DNA of 64,000 bases from Pseudochelatococcus sp047501465 (GTDB taxonomy: Bacteria > Pseudomonadota > Alphaproteobacteria > Rhizobiales > Beijerinckiaceae): positions 682,001 to 746,000 of the forward strand of contig NZ_JAZDRL010000001.1 of assembly GCF_047501465.1 (NCBI RefSeq), in the 5' to 3' direction. A program made the position numbers and the translations under genes. The notes beneath the pieces are model-generated. The model did no database searches. It saw only the letters and a list, made by a program, of their open reading frames with translations, and had not been told where the DNA came from. Below are positions 44,621-54,800 of this stretch, piece by piece (within the stretch, counting starts at the first letter, position 1; each line of letters begins with the position of its first letter).

Positions 44621-45832
44621 TTAAGCAGCAGCAAAACGATGCGTCAGCTGGTTACTTGCCCACTGGCGCGCTAACATATCAATTTCAAGTGCTGTATCAA
44701 TGCTTTCAGGTGATCTATTCACCTTTCCTGCAAAGGCGCTGCACGTTTCTTCAACAACCATGGCTATCTGACCAAAGCCAATCCGTCGGGCCAGAAAAGC
44801 CTCTACTGCAACTTCGTTAGCCGCATTAAGCACCGTCGGTAATCCGCCGCCTGCTGACAGCGCTCCAAACGCAAGCGCAAGGGCTGGGAAGCGCTCCATA
44901 TCGGGCTTAAAAAATTCCATCCTTCCGACCGCAGCGAGATCAAGGCGTGGCAGCGTTGTTTTTAGCCGCTCTCCCGATCCAGAATCGAGGCTATCGCCAA
45001 GACCAAGGCTAAGACAATGAGCAACCGGAATTCGCATATCGGGCGCTGCCATGCCCGCAGTCACCGATCCATCGCGAAAGCTTACCAGACCGTGCACCAA
45101 TTGCTGCGGATGCACCAGCACCTGCAAACGCGTGTGCTCTATGCCGAAAAGATAATGCGCTTCAATAATCTCAAGGCCCTTATTCATCATCGAAGCTGAA
45201 TCGATGCTGATTTTTGCGCCCATCGCATAGTTGGGATGTTTGAGTGCTTGCTCAGGAGTTGCTGCCGCAATAGCATCCTTTGTCCAATTCAAAAATGGAC
45301 CGCCAGACGCCGTCAGTGTCATTTCCTCAACATCATCCGCATGCGCTCCGCCCATTGCTTGCAGCAACGCATTATGTTCGGAATCAAGAGGCAGTATTTC
45401 AACACCTGCTGCATGTGCATCCCGCATAAATGCAGCGCCTGCGCACACTAATGTTTCCTTGTTTGCAAGCGCTATGCGCCGACCAGGACGAATTGCACGG
45501 TAAGTGGGGCGCAGACCGGCTGTACCTGCAATGGCTGCTACAACAAGATCGCAATCAACATCGACAGCTGCATTCACGGCAGCATCACCCGCGCCACTCT
45601 CGATAGTAAGGCCAGCATCCGCCAAGGCGGTTTTTAACGCATCACCCTTGTTAGAATCCGCTACTGCGGCAAAGCGCGCACCAACCTGCTGTGCAACCGC
45701 TGCAAGCTGCCTGACATTAGATCCACCAACGACCGCCTCAACCTGAAAACGCTCTGGATGGCGCATAATGACGTCAACAGCAGAGCTGCCAACTGATCCC
45801 GTTGCGCCCAGCAAAACGATGCGTGTCTTCAT
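44621..45832 (-). CDS. dxr: 1-deoxy-D-xylulose 5-phosphate reductoisomerase
   Basis: 403 residues from ATG 45832; a GTG just upstream is less likely. It converts DXP to MEP in isoprenoid synthesis using NADPH. The N-terminal motif IVLLGATGSVGSSAVDVIMR, ALANKETLVCAGAAF, PLDSEHNALLQAM, LTASGGPFLNW and MNKGLEIIEAHYLFG are all typical. A 231-base gap separates it from cdsA upstream, which is unusually long for this gene block. Confidence 0.96.
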   Translation of the reverse strand: MKTRIVLLGATGSVGSSAVDVIMRHPERFQVEAVVGGSNVRQLAAVAQQVGARFAAVADSNKGDALKTALADAGLTIESGAGDAAVNAAVDVDCDLVVAAIAGTAGLRPTYRAIRPGRRIALANKETLVCAGAAFMRDAHAAGVEILPLDSEHNALLQAMGGAHADDVEEMTLTASGGPFLNWTKDAIAAATPEQALKHPNYAMGAKISIDSASMMNKGLEIIEAHYLFGIEHTRLQVLVHPQQLVHGLVSFRDGSVTAGMAAPDMRIPVAHCLSLGLGDSLDSGSGERLKTTLPRLDLAAVGRMEFFKPDMERFPALALAFGALSAGGGLPTVLNAANEVAVEAFLARRIGFGQIAMVVEETCSAFAGKVNRSPESIDTALEIDMLARQWASNQLTHRFAAA

Positions 45833-46063
45833 CACTAACCCTCAGCCGGCCGCTACGCTATACACAAACGGGCTTGGCACCTCTTGATGGTGTTTCACCT
45901 AGCATAGAACTTAAAACAAGTCCCATTCATAAGACAATCGAACGACTCTCGATAGAGAGGTAGTCAAAATGCTCATCTTTTTATTTGTTTATCAAAGCTT
46001 TCGAAAGGCGGTGTCAGTTTTTAGTTTGATGCTATAGCGCTCTTAATCTCTACTCAGAGCCCG

Positions 46064-47047
46064 TTAGACACCTAAGGCAAAACCTATACCAACCAGCAGA
46101 CTAACAATCACAAAACCATCAAGCCGATCCATAACCCCGCCATGACCAGGAATAAGGCTACCAGAATCCTTCACCCCGGCGCGACGTTTTAAAGCCGATT
46201 CCGCCAAATCGCCTGCCTGTCCGGCAATCGAGGCCAACAGCGATGCCATAAGTACAATAACCACGCTCCACGGAATAATAAGACCGGCACCAGCGGCGAG
46301 CATGGCGACAAGCCCCCCCATCAGCGTGCCCGCTAAAGTGCCACCAATGGCCCCAGACCATGTCTTATTCGGGCTCACCTGCGGCCATAATTTTGGCCCA
46401 CCAATTGCGCGCCCGGAAAAATAGGCTGCGATATCAGTTGTCCATACTACAGCAAACATCCACGCGATAAGCACCGCGCCAATCTCGGGCATGGCCCGCG
46501 CATATACAGGCACAACTCCAACAGTGCCACTCAACACTAAACCGGCCAAGATCCACGCAATGATCAACTTGCCAAAGGTTTTCTGCCATTGATTATCGTT
46601 TATATTGGACGAATGCTTGCGGACAATAAAAGCCCACACAGCACATACGACCAAAGTTGCGATCGCTGTTCCAAATATAGCAAGCGAGGAGACTTCCAGT
46701 TCAATAAGAACCGACAGCGCGCCAATGCCCACTGCAATCATCAGGCGCAAAACACCAAGCGCTGCAGGCTGTTTTTCTGTAGCGTTTATGTCGTCAGATA
46801 GCTTACCAAATGCATTCCGAGGAGCAATCAAGCCAAACCACTCAAATGCAAATCCCGCTCCCGCCAAGGCCCACAGCAGTGCAAACGATAAACCGCCGCA
46901 CCACGTTACAAGGATAGCCAAGGCCCCCAAAACAAGAGCTGACATTAGCCGTTTTGGTAAATCAGAAACCTTTTTACTGGCATCAGGGCGACCTGCGGGA
47001 TCGCGCGGCCCAGACGTCTCTGCGCCTGACATACGAGTACCCGTCAT
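46064..47047 (-). CDS. cdsA: Phosphatidate cytidylyltransferase
   Basis: 327 residues with multiple membrane helices. It makes CDP-diacylglycerol from phosphatidate and CTP. The signature SPNKTWSGAIGGTLAGTLMG and the end SLIPGHGGVMDRLDGFVIVS are clear. A polar N-terminus of about 30 residues precedes the first helix. uppS lies 21 bases upstream. Confidence 0.95.
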   Translation of the reverse strand: MTGTRMSGAETSGPRDPAGRPDASKKVSDLPKRLMSALVLGALAILVTWCGGLSFALLWALAGAGFAFEWFGLIAPRNAFGKLSDDINATEKQPAALGVLRLMIAVGIGALSVLIELEVSSLAIFGTAIATLVVCAVWAFIVRKHSSNINDNQWQKTFGKLIIAWILAGLVLSGTVGVVPVYARAMPEIGAVLIAWMFAVVWTTDIAAYFSGRAIGGPKLWPQVSPNKTWSGAIGGTLAGTLMGGLVAMLAAGAGLIIPWSVVIVLMASLLASIAGQAGDLAESALKRRAGVKDSGSLIPGHGGVMDRLDGFVIVSLLVGIGFALGV

Positions 47048-47068
47048 TTACCACCCATTACGCACAGC

Positions 47069-47953
47069 TTATGTTGCAACATTTGCGCCGCCTGATTCAA
47101 GGCTGCCAAAACGGCGTTCACGTAGATGAAATGCATTAATCGCCGCCTCAAGCGCGCTTCGATCAAAGTCCGGCCAGAAAATCGGCAGAAAAACGAGTTC
47201 CGCGTAGGCTGACTGCCATAAGAGAAAATTCGATAAACGCTGCTCGCCAGACGTGCGTATCAACAAATCGGGATCAGGGATATCAACAGTATCAAGGTGG
47301 GCATCAATCAGGTCTTCAGTAATATCGTCGGGAGCAATTTCTCCTGACGCAACCTTCCGCGCCAATGCCTGCGCCGCACGCACCATTTCCTGCCGGCCAC
47401 CATAGTTAAATGCAACCGTCAAAGTCAGCCCGCTATTACCGGCTGACTTTGTCTGCGCTTCGTCAAGTAAATTGCAAATATCAGCTGAAAGCCCTACCCG
47501 GTCGCCAATAATACGAACCCGTACGTTATTACGGATCAGGTCCGCGAGGTCGCGGCGAATAAACAGCTTGAGCAGGCCCATCAACTCAGCAACTTCGGCA
47601 GCTGGCCTGCGCCAGTTTTCAGACGAAAAGCTGTAGATCGTCAGATAGCCGATGCCAAGTTCGATAGAGGCTTTGACCGTGCGGCGCACGGCCTCAACAC
47701 CACTATGATGCCCCTTGATGCGAGGAAGTCCGCGCGCCCGTGCCCAGCGGCCATTGCCATCCATTATGATGGCAACATGCCGTGGCGGCGCAATAACCAG
47801 AGGAGTAGCAATCTCAGCCTTGCTGCCCGCACAATCAGTAGGCAACATATTGCCCGCCGATGCCAGGCCCATTGCATTTCCAGCTGTCCCCATACGGGGT
47901 ATTGTAGTCACTCGATCACTCTCCGTTTGCGCCCTGGTCTGAGCTGTTTGCAT
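47069..47953 (-). CDS. uppS: Undecaprenyl diphosphate synthase with N-terminal extension
   Basis: 294 residues, about 45-50 longer than usual because of an N-terminal extension before PPRHVAIIMDGNGRWARARG. The enzyme builds the C55 lipid carrier for peptidoglycan and O-antigen. Cis-prenyltransferase motifs are present: GHHSGVEAVRR, TIYSFSSENWRRP, LTVAFNYGGRQEM, and DLLIRTSGEQRLSNFLLWQSAYAEL-like C-terminal part. Several in-frame Met codons inside the extension mean the true start may be further downstream. Confidence 0.93.
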   Translation of the reverse strand: MQTAQTRAQTESDRVTTIPRMGTAGNAMGLASAGNMLPTDCAGSKAEIATPLVIAPPRHVAIIMDGNGRWARARGLPRIKGHHSGVEAVRRTVKASIELGIGYLTIYSFSSENWRRPAAEVAELMGLLKLFIRRDLADLIRNNVRVRIIGDRVGLSADICNLLDEAQTKSAGNSGLTLTVAFNYGGRQEMVRAAQALARKVASGEIAPDDITEDLIDAHLDTVDIPDPDLLIRTSGEQRLSNFLLWQSAYAELVFLPIFWPDFDRSALEAAINAFHLRERRFGSLESGGANVAT

Positions 47954-47957
47954 TCAA

Positions 47958-48515
47958 TTATACGTGCAAAATCTCTTTTTCTTTTGTTGCTACGGTTTGA
48001 TCGATCTCTGCGATTGTCTGATCGGTTACCTTCTGCACCTGATCGGCGTGACGTGCGGACTCATCTTCGCTCATCCCATCCTTCTCAAGCTTCTTAAGCG
48101 TATCAAGGCCATCCCGGCGCACATGGCGAGCGGCAATGCGTGCCTCTTCAGCATATTTATTGGCCACCTTGACCATTTCCTTACGGCGCTGCTCATTCAT
48201 TTCAGGAATACGCAAGCGGATCACCTGCCCTTCGGTCTGCGGATTCAGACCAAGATCAGATTCACGGATAGCCTTCTCAACAGCTGCCGCAACACCGCGA
48301 TCCCAAACCTGAACGCTCAGCAACCGTGGCTCAGGCACGCTAACCGTCGCAAGCTGGCTGATAGGCGTCATTGTACCGTAAGCATCTACCTGAATGGGAT
48401 CAAGAATGCTTGGCGAAGCACGCCCCGTGCGAAGGCTCGAGAGATCGTTCCGCAGAGCCTGCACAGCTCCCTGCATACGCCGCTTGATATCGTCGAGATC
48501 AAAGCTTCCAGCCAT
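47958..48515 (-). CDS. frr: Ribosome recycling factor
   Basis: 185 residues from ATG 48515 (MAGSFDLDDIKRRMQGAV), with AAAAGGGC upstream. It splits post-termination ribosomes with EF-G. Family motifs are LRTGRASPSILDPIQVDAYG, LGLNPQTEGQVIRLRIPEMN and EERR-like EMNEQRRKEMVKVANKYAE. uppS starts 4 bases after its stop. Confidence 0.97.
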   Translation of the reverse strand: MAGSFDLDDIKRRMQGAVQALRNDLSSLRTGRASPSILDPIQVDAYGTMTPISQLATVSVPEPRLLSVQVWDRGVAAAVEKAIRESDLGLNPQTEGQVIRLRIPEMNEQRRKEMVKVANKYAEEARIAARHVRRDGLDTLKKLEKDGMSEDESARHADQVQKVTDQTIAEIDQTVATKEKEILHV

Positions 48516-48746
48516 TATCAATGCCCTTTTCTTGTCATTGTCATATCGGCGATCGCAACTAGACCATGGCAGCATTGACCTGCCATATTCCAGCTCGCCA
48601 AAGCATTTCCGATGCATCGCCATACTGCGACACGTAAGAAGAATGCTTTAAATCAAAATGTCTGACTCACCAGATCGCATAAAGCCGGCTAGTCTGAACA
48701 AAGATGTGCCACTAAGAGCGTTAGCAAATTCTAATTAAAGTGCGCT

Positions 48747-49454
48747 TTAAGGCGTTACAAGCGTTGAACGCCCCCTGCCCGAAAGCACAGCACCAATAGC
48801 GCCAACATCCAAAACGGAAAACACAACTACCGTCAATCCTGCCTCGCGCGCAAGTGCAAACGCTGTGGTATCCATCACCTTTAAATTGCGGCCAATGGCT
48901 TCATCGTGGGTTAGACGTTCATAACGAGCCGCATCGGGATTTGTTTTGGGATCAGCTGTATACACACCATCCACGTTTGTGCCTTTGAGCAACGCATGGC
49001 AACCAAGCTCTGCAGCGCGCAGCGCAGCACCGGTATCAGTAGTGAAATACGGGTTGCTCGTACCACCACCTATAACCACAACCTTACCGTGGGCCATATG
49101 ATCAAGCGCGCGCTTGCGCGCATAGCTCTCACATAATGATGGCATTGGTACAGCTGACATAGCTCGTGCAGTAACGCCTGCCGTTTCAATTGCATGCTCC
49201 AGCGCCAGCGCATTCATGACCGTACCAAGCATGCCAATTGAATCGGCAGTAGGACGATCAAGCCCTTTGTTGAGCCCCTGTACACCGCGAAAAAAGTTGC
49301 CGCCCCCAACAACAACCGCAATCTCATGGCCCGCATTCGCAGCGGCTGCAATATCGGATGCAATGGCTGTCAGTGTCTCACCGTGCAGCCCAGAGCCGCC
49401 GGGGCCCGCAAGAGCCTCACCTGACAATTTAACCAGCACCCGTTTAAATCGCAT
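48747..49454 (-). CDS. pyrH: UMP kinase
   Basis: 235 residues of the amino acid kinase fold. It phosphorylates UMP to UDP. Motifs are VLVKLSGEALAG, VVVGGGNFFRG, GMLGTVMNALALEHAIE, GGGTSNPYFTTDTGAALRA and LLKGTNVDGVYTADPK. Upstream is tsf with its own terminator, so pyrH probably has a separate promoter in the 149-base gap. Confidence 0.97.
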   Translation of the reverse strand: MRFKRVLVKLSGEALAGPGGSGLHGETLTAIASDIAAAANAGHEIAVVVGGGNFFRGVQGLNKGLDRPTADSIGMLGTVMNALALEHAIETAGVTARAMSAVPMPSLCESYARKRALDHMAHGKVVVIGGGTSNPYFTTDTGAALRAAELGCHALLKGTNVDGVYTADPKTNPDAARYERLTHDEAIGRNLKVMDTTAFALAREAGLTVVVFSVLDVGAIGAVLSGRGRSTLVTP

Positions 49455-49569
49455 CCCGCTTCTCCTTTTATGTAAAGGTCATTAGACCTGCTGCATTATC
49501 ATTCGCCGAGATCTTGAAAATCTGATGTGTCAATCAGGAATCGGAAAACGAATTAAGCAGGCCTCAAAA

Positions 49570-49596
49570 AAAAGGCGGCGCTTAGCGCCGCCTTTT
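49570..49596 (-). terminator. Rho-independent terminator of tsf
   Basis: AAAAGGCGGCGC (49570-49581), loop TTA, GCGCCGCCTTTT (49585-49596). On the minus strand the stem ends in a T run. It lies 8 bases past the tsf stop. Confidence 0.85.
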
Positions 49597-49603
49597 GGAA
49601 CAA

Positions 49604-50524
49604 TCAGGCCGCACCAGCTGCGGCCGCTACTTCACTAGCGAAGTCGGTCTCTTCCTTTTCGATACCGTCACCGAGGCCATAACGGATAAAGCCAACAAGC
49701 TTAATGGGCGCTCCCACCTTGCCCTCAGCTTCCTTAACCGCCTGCGCTACAGACTTGGACGAATCGTGAATGAAAAGCTGATCAACCAGCGTTACTTCCT
49801 TGAGGTAGCTCTTGAGACCGTTCTCTGCGATCTTCTCAAGTACGTGCTCTGGCTTTCCAGCATTCTTCTCCAGCAGGATAGCCTTTTCACGTGCAATCGT
49901 CTCAGCAGGAACACCAGCTGCATCAAGCGCAATAGGGTTGGCCGCAGCAACGTGCATAGCAATCTGACGTGCAAGAGCAGTAAGCTCATCCTTGTTGCCG
50001 GTTGACTCAAGAGCAACCAGCACACCGATACGGCCAAGGCCATCGGCAGTAGCGTTGTGCACGTACGATGCAACAACGCCATCATTAACAGAGAGAAGCT
50101 CTGCACGACGCAGCGTCATGTTCTCGCCAATCGTTGCAATCGCGCTGGCGATAGCATCAGCAACCGTACCACCCTGCGGATAAGCAGCAGCCTTGATCGC
50201 TTCCACATCACTGCCTGCGCCAAGAGCGACCTGAGCAATAGTGCGTGCCAGAGCCTGGAACTGGTCATTACGGGCAACGAAGTCGGTCTCAGCATTGACT
50301 TCGACTGCAACACCTTTATTGCCAGCGAGCGCGAGAGCAACAAGGCCCTCAGCTGCAACACGGCCCGACTTCTTTGCAGCGCGGGCAAGGCCCTTCATAC
50401 GCAGCCAGTCGATCGCAGCTTCAACGTCGCCACCTGTCTCAGTCAGCGCGTTCTTGCAGTCCAGCATGCCGGCGCCGGATTTTTCACGGAGCTCTTTCAC
50501 GAGAGCAGCGGTGATGTTCGCCAT
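49604..50524 (-). CDS. tsf: Elongation factor Ts
   Basis: 306 residues from ATG 50524 (MANITAALVKELREKSGAGM). It exchanges GDP on EF-Tu. The N-terminal UBA-type domain has REKSGAGMLDCKNALTETGG, then GVAVEVNAETDFVARND, and the core GRIGVLVALESTG with LARQIAMHVAAANPIALDA. It forms an operon with rpsB. Confidence 0.97.
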   Translation of the reverse strand: MANITAALVKELREKSGAGMLDCKNALTETGGDVEAAIDWLRMKGLARAAKKSGRVAAEGLVALALAGNKGVAVEVNAETDFVARNDQFQALARTIAQVALGAGSDVEAIKAAAYPQGGTVADAIASAIATIGENMTLRRAELLSVNDGVVASYVHNATADGLGRIGVLVALESTGNKDELTALARQIAMHVAAANPIALDAAGVPAETIAREKAILLEKNAGKPEHVLEKIAENGLKSYLKEVTLVDQLFIHDSSKSVAQAVKEAEGKVGAPIKLVGFIRYGLGDGIEKEETDFASEVAAAAGAA

Positions 50525-50551
50525 GATTATCCTCATATCACGTATATAGCC

Positions 50552-50580
50552 GGCCCGGCACCTCTAAGAAGCACCGGGCC
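50552..50580 (-). other. Hairpin between rpsB and tsf
   Basis: GGCCCGG (50552-50558) pairs with CCGGGCC (50574-50580), with wobble pairs extending the stem. No T run follows, so it is more likely an RNA processing or stability element than a terminator. Confidence 0.4.
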
Positions 50581-50647
50581 AACCAATCAACGTTTTTGTT
50601 AGCCGATTCCTATTGGGAACCGGAACGGTTGCTCAGGTCTGCTCAAA

Positions 50648-51640
50648 TCAGAGGCGCGCGCGCGCCTGATCGATCCAGCCATCACGCTCAATACGACCGC
50701 TGAGCTTGAGCTCGCCATCAAGCTTTGCAACATCGGTGTTCGTCAAAGCAGCAAGCTGCCAGAAGTGGAACACGCCAGCATCGTTAAGCTTCTTCTCAAG
50801 CTCTGGACCAACACCTGTCAACGCCGACAGCTCATCTGGCGCACCACGTGGTGCAACAAGACGCTCGAAAGCACCTTCAGAAGCGCCAACATTGGACAGA
50901 TCTTCAGCGAAAGGCTCGTCAGATGCACCAACATCAACGCCCAGTTCGCCATGGCCACGCGAAATACCGTCAATAGCAGCACGCGCGATCAGATCGCAGT
51001 ACAGCTTGATTGCGCGGCCAGCATCGTCGTTTGCTGGAATCGGGAACGTGATACCATCTGGATCGCTGTTGGTATCGACAATTGCCGCAACAGGAATACC
51101 AAGACGCTGAGCTTCCTTGATAGCAAGCTGCTCTTTGTTGGTGTCGATCACGAACAGCAGGTCAGGCGTGCTGCCCATGTCCTTAATACCACCAAGTGCG
51201 CGTTCAAGCTTCTCGCGCTCACGTGCGAGCATCAGACGCTCTTTCTTGGTCAGACCAACAGCGCCGCCAGCGATGATTTCGTCAACCTTACGCAAACGCT
51301 GGATCGAACCGGAAATCGTCTTCCAGTTCGTCAGCATGCCACCGAGCCAACGTGAGTTCACGAAGTACTGTGCTGAACGACGTGCTGCATCAGCAACCGA
51401 ATCAGCAGCCTGACGCTTCGTGCCAACGAAGAGCACGCGACCACCAGCAGCAACCGTATCGGAAACTGCCTGCAGCGCGCGGTGCAGAGCAGGAACGGTC
51501 TGAGCGAGATCGATGATGTGGATGTTGCTGCGCGTACCGAAAATGTAGGGCTCCATCTTTGGGTTCCAGCGGTGTGACTGGTGACCAAAGTGTGCACCTG
51601 CTTCGAGGAGCTCGCGCATAGAAAATTCAGGAAGTGCCAT
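50648..51640 (-). CDS. rpsB: 30S ribosomal protein S2 with C-terminal extension
   Basis: 330 residues. Residues 1-235 form S2 (MREFLEAGAHFGHQ-like MRELLEAGAHFGHQSHRWNP; LFVGTKRQAADSV; NSRWLGGMLTNW; VIDTNKEQLAIKEAQRLGIP). The remaining 90 residues include an acidic linker and a helix-hairpin-helix-like segment, LSALTGVGPELEKKLNDAGV followed by FWQLAALTNTDVAKLD. This extension is seen in some Rhizobiales S2 proteins. A structured leader at 51669-51723 precedes it. Confidence 0.96.
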   Translation of the reverse strand: MALPEFSMRELLEAGAHFGHQSHRWNPKMEPYIFGTRSNIHIIDLAQTVPALHRALQAVSDTVAAGGRVLFVGTKRQAADSVADAARRSAQYFVNSRWLGGMLTNWKTISGSIQRLRKVDEIIAGGAVGLTKKERLMLAREREKLERALGGIKDMGSTPDLLFVIDTNKEQLAIKEAQRLGIPVAAIVDTNSDPDGITFPIPANDDAGRAIKLYCDLIARAAIDGISRGHGELGVDVGASDEPFAEDLSNVGASEGAFERLVAPRGAPDELSALTGVGPELEKKLNDAGVFHFWQLAALTNTDVAKLDGELKLSGRIERDGWIDQARARL

Positions 51641-51668
51641 TTTAAAACCTATCTCCGGTTAAAGCCTC

Positions 51669-51723
51669 CGCGGGACTCTGGCCGAACGACTCGGCCACCG
51701 GAAGCTATACAGCCCGTCCCGCG
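51669..51723 (-). promoter_or_regulatory. Structured 5' leader of rpsB
   Basis: CGCGGGAC (51669-51676) pairs with GTCCCGCG (51716-51723). Inside, TGGCCGA (51679-51685) pairs with TCGGCCA (51691-51697) around ACGAC. It lies about 30 bases upstream of the rpsB start. Feedback by S2 on such a leader is inference. Confidence 0.5.
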
Positions 51724-51807
51724 TGTGGAATGGCGCGCGTTATATTATCGATATTGCAAAATGGCAAGTCAGAAACCGCAATTTTCCAGCATTTAAGGCA
51801 ATCCGCC

Positions 51808-54800
51808 CTAACGCAACTCTACTTCGACAACTCCCGGCAGGTTGCGCAAAGCGCCAGCGATTTGTGGGCTTGTCGAATAGCGCCCTGGCAACTCAAGCTC
51901 AACCTCTTGCCGCCCCTCGATATCCACAACCATTGAGACCGTGCCTTCACCATGTAAACTCAGTTGGCGGGCGATCATATCAATTGAACGCGTGTCGTTC
52001 AAAACAATGCGCATGCCCTTCTGATGGCGCGCAACAGCCTGGTCAAGCGGCTCCACGCGCTGAATGCGGGCACGCACCTCATCACCATCGCTTGATGCCT
52101 GCACCACCAGCATCACCGCCTGCCCAGGCTCCAGCAACTCGCGGTACTGCATAAGCCCTTCAGAAAACAGAATAGCCTCGAAGTGGCCGCTCTGATCGGA
52201 AAAGTTGATGATGCCCATCTTGGTGCCATTGCGTGTGCGCCGCTCTGTACGGTCAAGCACGGTTGCAGCAAGCTGCCCCATGCTCTCCCCCCGTTTCACA
52301 CCACGCGCAAAATCTGCCCACCTCTGCACCCGCAACTTATCGAGCAATGGCCCATATTCATCAAGCGGATGCCCAGACAGGAAGAAGCCAACAGCATCAT
52401 ACTCACGCTGCAAGCGTTCTGAGGACAACCAAGGTTCATATTCCGGCGCGCGCAACGGTTCAGGGGCCATGGACATGCCAAAGATATCTGTCTGGCCATT
52501 TGCTGCTGACTGAGCTGTTTGATTAGCCAACGCCATGATGGCATCGATGGCCGCAAAAGCTTTGGCGCGATCAGCTTCAATCTCATCGAGAGCACCCGAT
52601 GCAATAAGCGCTTCAAGTGTTCGTCTATTCACAAGACGCGGATTGATGCGCCGTGCAAAATCGCCCAGATCCTTAAACGGCCCATTTGCCTGCGCCTCAA
52701 CGATGGACGCTACCGCGTGCTCGCCTACACCTTTGATTGCAGCCAGTGCGTAGCGAATAATTCCAGTACCATCGGCGTCATAAACCACGTCAAAGCGCAC
52801 ACCGGAACGCTGCACCGAAGGCGGTTCTACCTTGATACCAAGCCTTTGTGCTTCACGTCTAAATTCAGCCAGCTTGTCGGTATTGTCCATATCAAGCGTC
52901 ATTGACGCCGCCATGAACTCAACCGGGAAGTTTGCCTTCAGATACCCCGTTTGATAAGCAATCAAAGCATAGGCGGCAGCGTGGCTCTTGTTAAAACCGT
53001 AGTCGGCAAACTTGGCTAGAAGATCAAAAATATCATCTGCAAGCTGCTGTGTAAGGCCGTTTTTGGTCGCGCCATCCACGAAGCGTGCGCGCTGCGCATC
53101 CATCTCCGCTTTGATTTTCTTACCCATAGCGCGGCGCAAGAGATCTGCTTCACCCAGCGAATAGCCGGACAAAGTTTGCGCCACCTGCATCACCTGTTCC
53201 TGATAGATGATGATGCCGAAAGTCTCACGCAGGATCGGGGCGAGAGCCTCATGCAGATACCAGGTATTCTCCGGCTCACCTCGACCGTTTTTGCGATCGC
53301 AATAAACTGGAATATTCGCCATTGGACCAGGGCGATAGAGTGCGACGAGCGCAATCAGATCCTCCAGACGGTCAGGGTGCATGTCAACAAGCGCTTTGCG
53401 CATGCCCGCACTTTCAACCTGGAACACGCCAACAGTCTCACCTCGCCCCATCTGCGCAAACGATTGCGCATCATCAAGCGGAATGCGATCCAGCACGAAA
53501 TCCGGCTGGCGCTTATGGATGTGATCGACAGCCGTCTTGAGAACGGTAAGCGTTTTCAAGCCAAGAAAGTCGAACTTGACGAGCCCCGCCTGTTCCACCC
53601 ACTTCATGTTGAATTGGGTAACCCGCATGTTTGAGCGCGGATCGCGATACAACGGCACCAGTTGCTCAAGCGGCCGATCACCAATTACCACACCTGCCGC
53701 GTGGGTTGACGCATGGCGATGCAGTCCTTCAAGCTTTTTCGCAATCGCCAACATGCGCCCGACAACCGGCTCTTCTTCGCCAGCGGCCTTCAGCTTGGGC
53801 TCATCCTCGATTGCGCGAGCGAGTGTGACAGGATTAGCCGGATTTTGCGGGACAAGCTTCGTCAGCTTGTCAACCTGCCCGTAGGGCATCTCCAGCACAC
53901 GCCCCACATCTCGCATAACACCACGCGCCTGCAAGGTTCCGAAGGTGATGATCTGCGCGACCCTCTCCTCACCATAGCGCTGCTGGACGTAGCCAATAAC
54001 CTCTTCTCGCCGATCCTGACAGAAATCGATATCAAAGTCGGGCATCGACACGCGGTCAGGATTTAGAAAACGCTCAAAAAGCAACCCGAAGCGCAGCGGA
54101 TCAAGGTCGGTAATCGTGAGCGAATACGCAACGAGCGATCCCGCACCCGAGCCTCGGCCTGGCCCGACAGGAATTTGATGTTGCTTGGCCCATTTGATAA
54201 AGTCGGCAACGATCAGAAAGTAGCCAGGAAACTTCATGCGCTCGATCACAGAAAGCTCGAAGTCGAGTCTCTTTCGATAATCCTCAACACTCAAACCCGG
54301 CGCAGGACCATGGGCTGCAAGGCGTTGCTCAAGCCCCTCTATCGACTGCGCACGCAACTCTTCTGCTTCGTAATCCCGTTCTGTCTCTCCCTCAACAATT
54401 GCAGGTGATGAGGTCAGCCCGCCATCTGCCTTGGTAAAGCGCGGCAGAATAGGTTTACGTGTCTTCACGCGGAAAGAACACCGTAATGCAATCTCTACCG
54501 TGGAATGCACCGCCTCAGGCACGTCGGCAAACAGCTTAACCATTTCCGCGCGCGTTTTAAATGTGCGCGTGGATGTCATACGGCGGCGCTGATCGTCTGA
54601 TACAAGCCGTCCATCCGCAATGGCTAGCAGTGCATCATGGGCTTCGTAATCATCTTCTTTGGCGAAGTATGGTTCGTTCGTTGCAACAAGCGGCACGCTG
54701 TGTTCATACGCAAGGCGCAGCAGCTCAGGCTCGGTCAAAGCCTCTTCAGGTGTATCGTGCCGTTGAAGCTCAACATAAAGACGATCACCAAACAGCTCTC

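Noticed and set aside
45960..46063. Possible tts-box-like sequence near GTCAGTTTTTAG
   Set aside because: It has partial likeness to rhizobial type III promoter boxes but lies between cdsA and dxr and lacks the full pattern.
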